From positions 248,001-312,000 of the forward strand of contig NZ_JACVFB010000001.1 of NCBI RefSeq assembly GCF_014529945.1: 64,000 bases of DNA, read 5' to 3'. Shown here in pieces: positions 1 through 9,123 of the stretch. The stretch comes from Chitinophaga varians. GTDB lineage: Bacteria > Bacteroidota > Bacteroidia > Chitinophagales > Chitinophagaceae. A model generated the notes under the pieces. The model saw only the letters and a list, made by a program, of their open reading frames with translations. It was not told the origin of the DNA and did no database searches. The first letter of the stretch is position 1. Each line of letters opens with the position of its first letter. Position numbers and translations under genes: made by a program.

Positions 1-565
1 CTCCATACTGGATTATTATGACCTGGGAGATAAACGAATGGTGCCGGTCGTCCTCGATATGAAAACAGACCGTGCCTATAACTTAGAGGTCTATACGCAA
101 TGTTTCTTTGAGATGAAAGCCCTGGTGGAGACAGGTGCGCAGGTTTGTTTTGTAAGTGAGGGGGACGTGTCCTTTTACAGCACTTTTGTCTACCTCTTAC
201 AACAGATCCATGTACATCAGCTGCCGCTGGAAATCATTGCGGGCGTACCTTCCTTCCTGTTGGCTACTGCGGCCCATCAGGCGCCGCTGGCTTTGCTCCG
301 CGAAAAGATCGCCATCATACCGCTTTTAAAAAGTGAAGCCGATCTCCAACGATATTTACAACAATTTGAAACTGTCGTGCTCATCAAGGTGAGAGCGGCC
401 ATGCAATATATACAGCCATTGGTGGCAACGGGAAAGGCAACCATGCTATACAGCGAGAAGCTGGGCACGCCTGACCAACAGCTGTTTACAGACGTTTCCG
501 CACTGGAAGGTCATGTGCTTCCTTATTTCTCATTGATTATTTTAAAAAGTAACCTATGCGCCTAA
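1..565 (+). CDS. cobI: Precorrin-2 C20-methyltransferase, 5' end missing
   Basis: Transfers a methyl group from SAM to C20 of precorrin-2 in the corrin ring pathway. The reading frame is open back to base 2, so the start lies outside the window; about 187 residues are visible against roughly 240 for the family. The methyltransferase core shows the EGDVSFYST segment (family SEGDPxFYST, SAM/substrate loop) and a GVPSFLLATAA segment matching the usual GVSSFxAAAA. A methionine at 38 sits in the middle of the fold and is not the true start. The gene overlaps cobJ by 10 bases, indicating translational coupling at the visible head of a corrinoid operon. Function is sure at family level; the cobalt-free or cobalt form of the substrate cannot be read from sequence. 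Confidence 0.9.
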   Translation, partial: SILDYYDLGDKRMVPVVLDMKTDRAYNLEVYTQCFFEMKALVETGAQVCFVSEGDVSFYSTFVYLLQQIHVHQLPLEIIAGVPSFLLATAAHQAPLALLREKIAIIPLLKSEADLQRYLQQFETVVLIKVRAAMQYIQPLVATGKATMLYSEKLGTPDQQLFTDVSALEGHVLPYFSLIILKSNLCA

Positions 566-1917
566 GTGTGATTGGTATTGGCCCGGGTGATGCCGGTTAT
601 TTGCTCCCCATAGCCCGGGAGGCACTCGCGGATGCAGATATAATAATTGGTTATCATTACTATTTCCGGTTTGTAGAGCATCTTTTAAAGCCTGGCGCAC
701 AGTGTATTGGCAAGGAGTTGTCGGAAGAGGAAGCCCGGGCGGTACTGGCAGTTGAAAGTTGTGCAGCCGGCAAGCATGTGGCGGTGATCAGCTCGGGAGA
801 CGCGGGAGTATATGCCATGGCGTCTTTAGTCTATGAATACGCCTCGAAGCAAAACCGGCAGGATATAGCGTTGTGTTCTATCCCGGGTATCAGCGCTTTC
901 CAGGCGGCGGCTGCCCGGTTAGGCGCGCCCATTGGCCACGATTTCTGTACCATCTCCCTGTCAGACCTCATGACGGCATGGACCACAATAGAAAAACGTA
1001 TCCATGCAGCGGCTATCGGCGACTTCGTTACGTCATTATATAATCCGAGAAGTAAGCAACGCCATTGGCAGTTGGCACGACTCAAAGAAATATTCCTGCA
1101 GCACCGCAGCCCGGAAACACCCGTGGCTATTGTAAGGCAGGTGGCCCGCCCGGAAGAACATATTCAGCTGACGACGCTCGGCGAACTGGACGTAACACTG
1201 GTGGATATGTTTTGCCTGGTGATGATCGGTAACTCACAAACGTATCGCTTTCAGCACTTTTTAGTGACACCGCGTGGTTACCTGAGCCGTAAACCACATA
1301 CGGGCGAAGAGATTCAGCAGGAGAGCTTCCGCCAGATACGCTTACAACTCAAACGGGACGAGCTGTCGCCCGCCGACCAGTGGGCGGTGATCAGATGCAT
1401 ACATAGCACGGCGGATGTTGAGTATGAGCAGCTGTATTACGCTACAGAAAATGCTTTGGAGCAGTGGCATGCATACCTCGCTGGCGGTGGTACGGTGATC
1501 ACGGATGTGACCATGGTACAATCCGGCATCACCAAAGCCTTTACCAACAAGTATGGTGTCGCGGTAAAATGTTACCTGAACGATGAACGGGTGCCGGCAT
1601 TAGCCGCCGCGGAGAACATTACGCGTAGTCAGGCAGGTATTCGTTTGGCCCTACAGGAGCATCCGGACGCTTTGTATGTGATCGGCAATGCGCCTACCGC
1701 ATTGCTGGAGATCTGCGATCAGTATCAACAGGGCAACTGCCATCCGGTAGGGGTGGTGGCGGCGCCGGTGGGTTTTGTGAACGTGCTCGAATCTAAGTTT
1801 AAAATAAAATACCTGCCCGGTATTCCGGCTGTCATCATCGAAGGACGCAAAGGCGGCAGTAACGTCGCTGCGGCTATCGTTAATGCTGCCTTTACTGTCC
1901 TGGAACAGGCTCAATAA
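556..1917 (+). CDS. cobJ-cobH: CobJ-CobH fusion: precorrin-3B C17-methyltransferase plus precorrin-8X methylmutase
   Basis: Two corrin enzymes in one 453-residue chain. Residues 1-245 are a SAM-dependent C17-methyltransferase (CobJ/CbiH) with GIGPGD at 7-12, SSGDAGVYAM near 79-89, PGISAFQAAAARLGAP near 110-125 and the family signature SLYNPRSK at 160-167. Residues 255-453 are a precorrin-8X methylmutase (CobH/CbiC), which moves the C11 methyl to C12; the putative catalytic histidine is H283 in the IHSTADVEY stretch, equivalent to the conserved VHATGD motif. The C-terminal PVGFVNVLESK and EGRKGGSNVAAA segments also match CbiC. The ATG overlaps cobI. Fusing a ring-contraction enzyme to a late rearrangement enzyme may channel intermediates, but that is inference. 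Confidence 0.93.
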   Translation: MRLSVIGIGPGDAGYLLPIAREALADADIIIGYHYYFRFVEHLLKPGAQCIGKELSEEEARAVLAVESCAAGKHVAVISSGDAGVYAMASLVYEYASKQNRQDIALCSIPGISAFQAAAARLGAPIGHDFCTISLSDLMTAWTTIEKRIHAAAIGDFVTSLYNPRSKQRHWQLARLKEIFLQHRSPETPVAIVRQVARPEEHIQLTTLGELDVTLVDMFCLVMIGNSQTYRFQHFLVTPRGYLSRKPHTGEEIQQESFRQIRLQLKRDELSPADQWAVIRCIHSTADVEYEQLYYATENALEQWHAYLAGGGTVITDVTMVQSGITKAFTNKYGVAVKCYLNDERVPALAAAENITRSQAGIRLALQEHPDALYVIGNAPTALLEICDQYQQGNCHPVGVVAAPVGFVNVLESKFKIKYLPGIPAVIIEGRKGGSNVAAAIVNAAFTVLEQAQ

Positions 1918-1923
1918 TCAGCT

Positions 1924-3114
1924 ATGCATTTTATCGTCATCGGTACCGCCAATCAAACCACCCACAATATTATGCCGGAAGCGTTGCCGCTACTGGCACA
2001 GCAGCGTGTGTTCAGTGGCGGGCAGCGGCATTACGAGCTGGTAAAAGCACTGCTGCCGGAGCAGCATACCTGGATCACCATCAAAGGGGGCATGGACGCG
2101 CTTTTTGAAAAATATCAGCAGGCGGGGGAAACAGTGGTGATCTTCGCCAGCGGTGACCCGTTGTTTTATGGTATGGTACAAACCATCTATAAATATGCAC
2201 CCAGAGACACTTTACAGGTATTCCCCCACTTCAGCAGCGTACAGCGGCTTTGTACCAAAATAGCGCAACCCTGTGAACAGGTCCGTCATACCTCCGTACA
2301 CGGGCGTGGATGGAAAGAGCTGGACGCCGCATTGATAAAGGATGATAAACTCATTTCCGTGCTGACCGATGGAACCCGCAGCCCGCAGGCCATCGCCGCA
2401 CGGATGTTGCAATACAATTTCCATCACTATGAAATGGTAGTAGCGGAAGACCTGGACGGACAACAGGAAAACATTATCAGCGGCACACTCGTGGAAATGG
2501 CTACACGCTCTTTTCATCCGCTTAACTGTGTACTGCTCCGGCGGGTGTCACCGGCAAAAACGCCCGGCATGGGCATAGCCGATCAGCAATTCGAAGGCTT
2601 GCCCGGCAGGCCCAACATGATCACTAAACGGAGTGTCCGACTGGTGACCCTGTCGCAGCTCCAACTGCACACAGCCACTACGTTTTGGGACATCGGCAGC
2701 TGCACGGGTGCTGTTGCCATTGAGGCCAAACGTATGCACGCCGATCTGGGCGTATATGCTTTTGAGGTAAGGACAGAATGCGAAGCCATCATACAGCATA
2801 ATATGGAACGACTAGCAGCGCCCGGTATCGAGGTGATCATGGGCGATTTTTATGAGAAAGACCATGCTTCCCTGCCATCGCCTGACGCAGTGTTCATCGG
2901 CGGTCATGGCAACCGGCTGGATACATTGGTGCAAATTATCAACCAGCATATTAATATAGGAGGCCGTATTGTACTCAATGCAGTACAGGTTTCCAGCAGG
3001 GAGCAGTTCGTTATATCCGCCACCAATGCAGGTTGGGAACTACAACCGGAAGAGGTGTTGCAGGTAAATGCACACAATCCGATCACCATTTTAACTGCTA
3101 TCAAAACACGATGA
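1924..3114 (+). CDS. cobL: Precorrin-6Y C5,15-methyltransferase (decarboxylating), CbiE-CbiT
   Basis: Methylates C5 and C15 and decarboxylates the C12 acetate of the corrin precursor. The 396-residue protein has the two usual parts: a CbiE tetrapyrrole methyltransferase (about 1-205, with FASGDPLFYGM near 74-84 and VLTDGTRSPQAIA near 146-158) and a CbiT Rossmann methyltransferase (about 225-396) whose SAM loop is DIGSCTGAVAIEA at 256-268. The TKRSVR segment at 234-239 is typical of the entry into CbiT. It begins 6 bases after the cobJ-cobH stop and its TGA overlaps the next ATG (ATGA), so it is coupled on both sides. Length is normal for the fused CobL form. Confidence 0.93.
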   Translation: MHFIVIGTANQTTHNIMPEALPLLAQQRVFSGGQRHYELVKALLPEQHTWITIKGGMDALFEKYQQAGETVVIFASGDPLFYGMVQTIYKYAPRDTLQVFPHFSSVQRLCTKIAQPCEQVRHTSVHGRGWKELDAALIKDDKLISVLTDGTRSPQAIAARMLQYNFHHYEMVVAEDLDGQQENIISGTLVEMATRSFHPLNCVLLRRVSPAKTPGMGIADQQFEGLPGRPNMITKRSVRLVTLSQLQLHTATTFWDIGSCTGAVAIEAKRMHADLGVYAFEVRTECEAIIQHNMERLAAPGIEVIMGDFYEKDHASLPSPDAVFIGGHGNRLDTLVQIINQHINIGGRIVLNAVQVSSREQFVISATNAGWELQPEEVLQVNAHNPITILTAIKTR

Positions 3115-4937
3115 GGAAGACATTTAATATAGCTGTCATCGCCAGCACAGACCGGGCTTTGCAACTGGCAACGACTATCTGTGCGGCATTGCCGGAAGCG
3201 GCTATCTTTACCACCAGAGCGCAGGAAAGCGCAGCGGTGACACAAATCCCGTCCATCGCGGCTTTCCTGGAAGATAATATCCAGGCCTATACGTCGTTTG
3301 TATTTATTGGCGCACTCGGCATCTGCGTGCGCAGCATTGCGCCATTTATCCGGGATAAAACAATTGATCCGGCCATCGTCAACCTTGACGATCACGGCTA
3401 CTTTGTACAACCGGTGCTGTCCGGGCATCTCGGCGGAGCCAATACGCTCGCCAGACAAATTGCCCGTACACTCGGCGCACAGGCGATTATTACTACTTCC
3501 AGTGACTTACAGGACATCTGGGCATTAGACACCCTTGGTCGGCAAAATGGCTGGAAAACATCGGCCAGCGCACCGATGAATACTATCATCCCGATATTCG
3601 TCAACAATAAAAAAGTGGCCCTGCTACTGGATGTAAAAGATGAAGGCACAGAGCGACTGATACAAACCAAACCAGATTTTGTAGATATCTTTTTTAAGAG
3701 AGCCGAGATTAAGGTAGATGAATATGCTTTGTTGATCGCGGTTACCTACCGAACCTATATTGAATCCATTCCGGTATTGCACTATCATCCGGCTGCATTA
3801 CACATAGGCATGGGTTGCAGCAGAGATATTGGCAGCGAAGAGCTGGAAGCGTCTGTACTGGCACAACTGGCGCAACACGGCTTTGCGCCGCAAGCGGTAA
3901 AAAGCATCGCGTCCATTGACATCAAACACGACGAAGTGGCCTTTATCGCCCTGGCGGAAAAATGGAAAATTCCTTTTCATACGTATACCGCGGCGCAGCT
4001 GAACACCCAAAACGTGGCTAATCCATCGGAGGTGGTGATGAGCAAACTGGGCGTGCATAGTGTGTCAGAAGCCTCCTCACTGCTGGCTTCCGGCAACCGC
4101 GCCTGGCTGCTCGAAAAACAAAAGATCAGCCTGCCATCCGGGAAAAAGCACACCATCGCGGTAGCCCTGGACGCGGCTTTAGAAAGGCGTGCGCAGGTAG
4201 CCATTGTGGGGGCCGGTCCGGGTGATGCCGCGCTGATAGCAGTTCGTGGTAAAGAATTGTTGCAGGCGGCAGACCTCATTTTATACGCAGGCAGCCTCGT
4301 ACCGGAAGAGCTCACCCATTTCGCCAAAACAGGTGCTGTGGTACAAAATTCTGCCGGCATGACACTCGAAGAGCAGGTACAGCTGATGGAAAAACACTAT
4401 GCCCTGGGGCACCTCATTGTACGCCTGCAATCCGGTGATCCATCGATCTATGGCGCTATTCAGGAACAGATGACCATCTTCGACGAAAAAGGGATGGACT
4501 ACTTCATTGTGCCGGGCATCTCTTCATTCCAGGCCGCCGCTGCTGTGCTCCAGTCAGAATTTACCATACCGGAAGTGGTGCAGTCCATCATCCTCACCAG
4601 AGGAGAGGGCAACACGCCACTGCCGGAAAATGAAAAGCTGGAAGATATGGCGCGCCACCGTGCTACCATGTGTATCTTCCTCAGTGCCACCATTGCTAAA
4701 AGCGTACAGGCTCAACTGTTGGCACACTACCCACCGGAAACGCCGGTAGCCGTATTGTACCGTGTTACCTGGAAAGATGAAAAAGTTTTTACCGGCGAAC
4801 TGAAAGACCTGGCGGCCATCATCCGCAGCAATAAGCTGACGCGTACGGTCCTCATTATTGTTGGAACGGCCATCGGCGCCCGTAAAAACAGGTCACATCT
4901 GTATAATCCTACGTGGAGGCATATCTTCCGTAACTAA
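3111..4937 (+). CDS. cbiG-cobM: CbiG-CobM fusion: cobalt-precorrin-5A hydrolase plus precorrin-4 C11-methyltransferase
   Basis: I place the start at the ATG of the ATGA overlap with cobL, giving 608 residues; the frame is open further upstream but that part only shadows cobL. Residues 1-350 are CbiG: N-terminal domain with GALGICVRSIAPF (68-80), the HGYFVQPVLSGHLGGAN stretch (95-111) and TTSSD (128-132), then a C-terminal CobE-like domain around HIGMGCSRD (231-239). CbiG opens the delta-lactone of cobalt-precorrin-5A. Residues 362-608 are the C11-methyltransferase CobM/CbiF with GAGPGD (367-372), a YAGSLVP segment, RLQSGDPSIYGA and VPGISSFQAAAA. CbiG belongs to the anaerobic, early-cobalt route, which matters because CobN lies downstream. 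Confidence 0.92.
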   Translation: MRKTFNIAVIASTDRALQLATTICAALPEAAIFTTRAQESAAVTQIPSIAAFLEDNIQAYTSFVFIGALGICVRSIAPFIRDKTIDPAIVNLDDHGYFVQPVLSGHLGGANTLARQIARTLGAQAIITTSSDLQDIWALDTLGRQNGWKTSASAPMNTIIPIFVNNKKVALLLDVKDEGTERLIQTKPDFVDIFFKRAEIKVDEYALLIAVTYRTYIESIPVLHYHPAALHIGMGCSRDIGSEELEASVLAQLAQHGFAPQAVKSIASIDIKHDEVAFIALAEKWKIPFHTYTAAQLNTQNVANPSEVVMSKLGVHSVSEASSLLASGNRAWLLEKQKISLPSGKKHTIAVALDAALERRAQVAIVGAGPGDAALIAVRGKELLQAADLILYAGSLVPEELTHFAKTGAVVQNSAGMTLEEQVQLMEKHYALGHLIVRLQSGDPSIYGAIQEQMTIFDEKGMDYFIVPGISSFQAAAAVLQSEFTIPEVVQSIILTRGEGNTPLPENEKLEDMARHRATMCIFLSATIAKSVQAQLLAHYPPETPVAVLYRVTWKDEKVFTGELKDLAAIIRSNKLTRTVLIIVGTAIGARKNRSHLYNPTWRHIFRN

Positions 4938-4943
4938 GTATAA

Positions 4944-5717
4944 ATGAGTATGGTATTGGTTTTTGGTGGCACGACAGAAGGTAAAATGGCGATGGCGGCA
5001 CTGGCCGCCGCGGACCTGCCATTTTGGTACTCCACCAAAACAGCGATAGACGTGGACCTGCCCGCCGGTGGGCAATACCGTTACGGCGCCTTTAGCACAG
5101 CAGCTTTGCTGGCTTTTTGCGAGACGCAGGCGATCACTTTGATCATCCATGCGAGTCACCCCTTTGCTGCCGAACTGCATACTACCATCGGGGAGGTGAG
5201 CGAGCGTATGGGCATCCCCGTGGTACGCCCGGAACGTGCCTATCCCGAAACGTCCACACATCCGCTCATTCGCTATGCCGACAGTTATAGCGAGGTGCTG
5301 GAAGCCTTGCTCCGCCATAACTATGAGCCGGTACTATCCTTAACGGGCGTACAAACTATCGCCCGCTGGAAACCATATTGGCAACAAAAGAAGATGTTTT
5401 GCCGTATTCTGCCACGCGACACGTCACTGGCAATTGCACAGGCAGATAGTTTTCCGGAAGATCAGCTGTTATTGTCTTTTCCGGGGAAGACAGTGGAAGA
5501 GGAATTGGCCGTCATACTACAAACCGGCGCGGAGGCCGTGGTGACAAAGGAGAGCGGCGAAAGCGGTTTTCTCCCGGTTAAACAAAGCGCTGCCATCGCT
5601 GCGGGTAAACCATTATATATTATTCGTCGCCCAGCCCTGCCAGCCCACTTTATTAAAGTGGAAGGAGCGGAAGGCTTGCGGCAATATCTTCATCAGCATA
5701 AAATGAAGGCCTTATGA
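4944..5717 (+). CDS. cobK: Precorrin-6A reductase
   Basis: CobK/CbiJ reduces precorrin-6A to precorrin-6B with NAD(P)H. The 257-residue chain starts with VLVFGGTTEGKM, the nucleotide-binding opening typical of the family, and carries the conserved IIHASHPFAAE segment (about residues 67-77) followed by RPER near residue 91. The C-terminal half contains TKESGESGF, matching the family's TKNSG loop, and then a beta strand with IIRRP. It begins 6 bases after the CbiG-CobM stop and ends with a 4-base ATGA overlap with cbiD. Length fits the family. Confidence 0.9.
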   Translation: MSMVLVFGGTTEGKMAMAALAAADLPFWYSTKTAIDVDLPAGGQYRYGAFSTAALLAFCETQAITLIIHASHPFAAELHTTIGEVSERMGIPVVRPERAYPETSTHPLIRYADSYSEVLEALLRHNYEPVLSLTGVQTIARWKPYWQQKKMFCRILPRDTSLAIAQADSFPEDQLLLSFPGKTVEEELAVILQTGAEAVVTKESGESGFLPVKQSAAIAAGKPLYIIRRPALPAHFIKVEGAEGLRQYLHQHKMKAL

Positions 5718-6802
5718 GCCTGAAGCCCATTCCTTCCGGCGACCTGCGATGGGGCTATAGTACCGGCGCCTGCGCCACCGCCTGTACCCAGGCGGCTCTA
5801 CAAGCCCTGATAGAGCAGGAGGAAGTAGCAGTAGCGACCATCACGCTGCCGGGTGGCGAAGAAGTGCTCTTTAAAATACATGCCTGCTCCTTTGACACAG
5901 ATAGCGCTACCTGCGTCACGTATAAAGACAGCGGCGATGATCCCGATGTAACCAATGGCGCGGAAATAGCCAGCACCGTGTCTTTCGGCGGCGAACAAGC
6001 GATTACTTTTTTGCCAGGTAAAGGGGTGGGCAGGGTCACGCTGCCAGGATTGCCGGTGGCGGTAGGTGAACCGGCCATCAATCCGGTACCCCGACAAATG
6101 ATGACGCAGGTTGTGGAGCGACTATTACTGCAACATCAGCTCGACAAGCGTGTATGCATCCGCGTGAGCGTACCGATGGGAGAAGAACTGGCCAGAAAAA
6201 CATTGAACAGCCGCCTCGGCATCGTGGACGGGATATCCATCCTCGGCACCACGGGCAAGGTGAAACCATTTTCTTCGGCAGCCTACATCGCCAGCATAGA
6301 ACAAGGCATTGATGTGGCCCTCGCCAATGGGCTGAATACGGTCGTCATCAATTCCGGTGGTCGTAGTGAAAAAATCTTAAAACAGTTGTTTCCCGCATTG
6401 CCCATGATGGCCTTCGTGCAATACGGCAACTGGATAGGAGAGACATTGGCCAAAATTAACAGCGTGCCGCTGACTTCCTTTACCATCGGCATGATGCTGG
6501 GCAAGGCGGTGAAGCTCGCTGGTGGCGCACTGAATACGCATAGTGATCAGTCATCCTGGGATAAGGAATTTGTAGCCTCATTGGCCACAAAAGCAGGCTA
6601 CCCCCAAGAGTTATGCGACAGTATTCTTTCGCTTAACATGGCCAGGGGATTAACAGCGCTGTTTCCCTTCCATGAAGGAGAACCATTTTATGCAGTGCTG
6701 GCGGCGCAATGCAGGGAAGTCATTACCAGAGAAATAAGGCCATTGCCTTTTAAGATAGTATTGATAGACGCGACAGATAAGCACCTGTTGTTTGGCGATT
6801 AA
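5714..6802 (+). CDS. cbiD: Cobalt-precorrin-5B C1-methyltransferase
   Basis: CbiD methylates C1 of cobalt-precorrin-5B in the anaerobic corrinoid route. Its 362 residues show the family opening RWGYSTGACATA near residue 12, a GxDDPDVTxGAEI-like segment (residues 75-85, DSGDDPDVTNGAEI), the GVGRVTLPGLPVAVGEPAINP stretch around 105-124, and SRLGIVDGISILGTTG near 165-180. All these are hallmark CbiD segments, so the call is firm. The start is set by the ATGA overlap with cobK. CbiD normally works with CbiG on cobalt-containing intermediates, which contrasts with the CobN-type chelatase encoded further down the operon. Confidence 0.93.
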   Translation: MSLKPIPSGDLRWGYSTGACATACTQAALQALIEQEEVAVATITLPGGEEVLFKIHACSFDTDSATCVTYKDSGDDPDVTNGAEIASTVSFGGEQAITFLPGKGVGRVTLPGLPVAVGEPAINPVPRQMMTQVVERLLLQHQLDKRVCIRVSVPMGEELARKTLNSRLGIVDGISILGTTGKVKPFSSAAYIASIEQGIDVALANGLNTVVINSGGRSEKILKQLFPALPMMAFVQYGNWIGETLAKINSVPLTSFTIGMMLGKAVKLAGGALNTHSDQSSWDKEFVASLATKAGYPQELCDSILSLNMARGLTALFPFHEGEPFYAVLAAQCREVITREIRPLPFKIVLIDATDKHLLFGD

Positions 6803-6814
6803 AAACAGAAAAGC

Positions 6815-7522
6815 ATGTATCCATTACTTTTTGATTCATTATTACTCGGCGTACAGCACTCGTTTGAACCAGACCATATGGCTGCGGTGTCGGTGCTGGC
6901 ATCCGAGAAAAGCCGCCATAAAAGTGGCATGGCGCGCCTGATCTGGCGTTCCTCGCAGTGGGCGCTGGGACATTCCTTTACGTTGATCATTTTTAGCGCC
7001 CTGGCGCTGCTGCTTAAAACGGCTTTGCCCTATAATATCTCTGCCTGGGCAGAAATAGCCGTAGGACCACTGATGGTATGGTTAGGTGTAGATGCTATCC
7101 GCCGCAATCACAGGCTCAAGGCCCTGATGGCGGAGCATAAAAAGATAGAGGAACATGAACATCTCTCTAATGCCCTGCACCTGCATGGAAAGCAGGGAGA
7201 AGAGATCGCCATGAATCCATTGAGCCGCTCTTTCTGGGTAGGTATGTTACACGGACTGGCCGGCACGGGTGGCGCCTGCGCCATCGCACTTGCGCTGGCG
7301 GCGAAGGATAACCTGACGGCTGTATGGATCATCGTGCTGCAAAGCCTGGGTATCATCCTCGCGATGACCACCTATAGCTGTGTACTTGCCTTTTCTGTGT
7401 CCCGTTTTATTGAACGTAACCAGGTCGCTTTCAAAGTCATCAATGCCTTGGTGGGTATGGTGTCTATCGGTGTAGGGCTGCTTTGGATGTATAACGCGGT
7501 ACAAGATTTTATTAATGGATAA
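6815..7522 (+). CDS. HX4DH-type cobalt/nickel permease, copy 1
   Basis: An integral membrane protein of 235 residues that probably imports cobalt for the corrinoid operon it sits in. The first helix carries HSFEPDH (residues 15-21), which fits HX4DH, the metal-selecting signature of NiCoT/UreH-like transporters. Five to six hydrophobic helices follow, with a cytosolic loop rich in His and Glu (HKKIEEHEHLSNALHLHG) that could bind metal, and a second conserved motif SFWVGMLHGLAGTGGA in the C-terminal half. It starts 12 bases after cbiD. The next gene is a clear paralogue, so this is a tandem duplication. Cobalt rather than nickel is inferred from context only. Confidence 0.8.
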   Translation: MYPLLFDSLLLGVQHSFEPDHMAAVSVLASEKSRHKSGMARLIWRSSQWALGHSFTLIIFSALALLLKTALPYNISAWAEIAVGPLMVWLGVDAIRRNHRLKALMAEHKKIEEHEHLSNALHLHGKQGEEIAMNPLSRSFWVGMLHGLAGTGGACAIALALAAKDNLTAVWIIVLQSLGIILAMTTYSCVLAFSVSRFIERNQVAFKVINALVGMVSIGVGLLWMYNAVQDFING

Positions 7523-7534
7523 ATGACGTAAGAC

Positions 7535-8179
7535 ATGATAGTGCCTTTGTTTTTAGATTCCTTTTTGATGGGTATTCAGCATTCGTTCGAGCCGGACCAT
7601 GTGGCGGCGGTGTCGGTGCTGGCCACAGAAGATAAAAGTAAACAGCGACTGAAAAAGCTGATGTGGCGCTCTTCTCAGTGGGCCATTGGCCACTCGCTTA
7701 CCTTGATCATCTTCGGTATCCTGATCCTGATACTAAAGTCCGCGCTTTCCGAAAAGGTGGCTGGTTATGTAGCGTTTTTAATCGGCCCGGTGATGATATG
7801 GCTCGGCGTAACCGCCATCATGCGCAACTTCCCGCGTAAAGGCAAACATACGCATGATCATATGCATATCCCGCAAGGCAATATGTTAAGCCGCTCTTTC
7901 TGGGTAGGTATGCTGCACGGACTGGCCGGAACCGGTGGCGCTTGTACCATCGCGTTTACGTTGGCCGCAAAAGACGCTTATACCGCAGTGGGCATTTTAA
8001 TTCTGCAAAGCGTGGGCATCATCATCGCCATGACAGGCTACAGCTGCCTCTTTGCACTGTCAGTAACAAGATTCTCCGGCAAATGGAAGCCTTCTGTAAA
8101 AGCGATTAACTACGCAGTGGGCATCTTTTCAATCGTGATCGGTATTTTCTGTTTAGTAGAAATGTTTAAGGAGATATGA
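7535..8179 (+). CDS. HX4DH-type cobalt/nickel permease, copy 2
   Basis: A second permease of 214 residues, colinear with copy 1: the same HSFEPDH motif near the N terminus, the same SSQWAxGHSxTLIIF helix, and the same SFWVGMLHGLAGTGGAC block. The central loop is shorter and carries HTHDHMH instead of the longer His/Glu loop of copy 1. The C-terminal helices are diverged. Its TGA overlaps the ATG of the chelatase ATPase gene (ATGA). Either the two copies form a heteromeric carrier or they differ in affinity; the sequence does not decide. Confidence 0.8.
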   Translation: MIVPLFLDSFLMGIQHSFEPDHVAAVSVLATEDKSKQRLKKLMWRSSQWAIGHSLTLIIFGILILILKSALSEKVAGYVAFLIGPVMIWLGVTAIMRNFPRKGKHTHDHMHIPQGNMLSRSFWVGMLHGLAGTGGACTIAFTLAAKDAYTAVGILILQSVGIIIAMTGYSCLFALSVTRFSGKWKPSVKAINYAVGIFSIVIGIFCLVEMFKEI

Positions 8180-9123
8180 AACCATATTACCCTTTCACCG
8201 CGGTATGCGGACAAGACGAATTTAAGCTGGCGTTGTTGCTGGCAGCCATTGATCCTACTATCGGCGGAGTGTTGGTAATGGGAGATAAAGGTACTGGCAA
8301 AACCACTACCGTACGGGCACTGGCCAGCCTGTTACATAACAGCGTACAGCCGTTTCCGTTTATCAACCTGCCGGTGGGCGCCAGCGAAGACCGCGTGCTG
8401 GGCAGTATCAACCTGGAAACCTTAATCAACGACAAACGCCTGGAGGTGCGACAAGGCCTGCTGGCCGCTGCGCATGAAGGGATTTTATATATTGATGAAG
8501 TTAACTTACTGAACGACTACATCATGGACATGTTGCTGGATGCCGCCGCCAGTGGTGGCTATCACCTCGAGCGGGAAGGCCTCTCGGCATGGCAGGACAG
8601 TCGCTTTGTGCTCATCGGTACCATGAACCCGGAAGAGGGGGAGCTACGCCCGCAGCTGCTGGATAGATTCGGTTTATGCGTTACCGTGAGCACTCCCCGG
8701 GATACTGCATTACGTGCTGCCATTACGCGCCGTCGCCTGGCCTTCGACAGCGATCCGCAGCAGTTTGTACATGCCTATGCCGAAACCGAAAGAGAAATGA
8801 ACAGGTCGGTGAACCTGGCGCGCACGCTTTTACTAAACGTGGAAATTCCTGATGACAGTTATGGGGAAGTGGCCGGCCTTTGTGTACAACACCAGGCAGA
8901 AGGGATGCGCGCCGATATCCTCATGATCAAGGCTGCACGCGCCTACGCCGCCTTTCAGAATCGGTTGTCCGTGTCCATAGCAGACATCCACCATGTGGCA
9001 CCGTTGGTGTTGGCGCACCGCAGCAAGGCCACGCAGCAGCGAACGCCCCCGCAACAGAGCAGGGAGCAGCATCCTTCACCAGACCGGGGGGAGTCTCACA
9101 CGGCAACCCGCCTGACGATATAA
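8176..9123 (+). CDS. chlI: ChlI-like AAA+ ATPase subunit of the cobalt chelatase
   Basis: A MoxR/ChlI-type AAA+ ATPase of 315 residues that should power metal insertion by CobN. Walker A is GDKGTGKTT (36-44), Walker B is ILYIDEVNLL near residues 99-108, and the region around STPRDTALRAA begins the lid. The protein ends with a Gln/Pro/Arg-rich tail after VLAHRSK, exactly where ChlD proteins enter their acidic/Pro-rich linker. The downstream VWA segment lies in the -1 frame and overlaps this gene, and has no convincing start of its own. ChlI (315 aa) may therefore be the unshifted product of one chlD gene, with a frameshifted product of about 564 aa covering 8176-9869. Confidence 0.87.
   Translation: MKPYYPFTAVCGQDEFKLALLLAAIDPTIGGVLVMGDKGTGKTTTVRALASLLHNSVQPFPFINLPVGASEDRVLGSINLETLINDKRLEVRQGLLAAAHEGILYIDEVNLLNDYIMDMLLDAAASGGYHLEREGLSAWQDSRFVLIGTMNPEEGELRPQLLDRFGLCVTVSTPRDTALRAAITRRRLAFDSDPQQFVHAYAETEREMNRSVNLARTLLLNVEIPDDSYGEVAGLCVQHQAEGMRADILMIKAARAYAAFQNRLSVSIADIHHVAPLVLAHRSKATQQRTPPQQSREQHPSPDRGESHTATRLTI

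Noticed and set aside
3033..3110. Upstream ATG for the CbiG-CobM gene inside cobL
   Set aside because: The extra 26 residues are an off-frame reading of cobL; the ATG at 3111 overlaps the cobL stop as in other gene pairs of the operon.
8880..9086. In-frame extension of the VWA (ChlD) frame upstream of the G-run
   Set aside because: The peptide (Arg/Pro/Cys-rich) is the off-frame reading of ChlI and resembles no chelatase segment.
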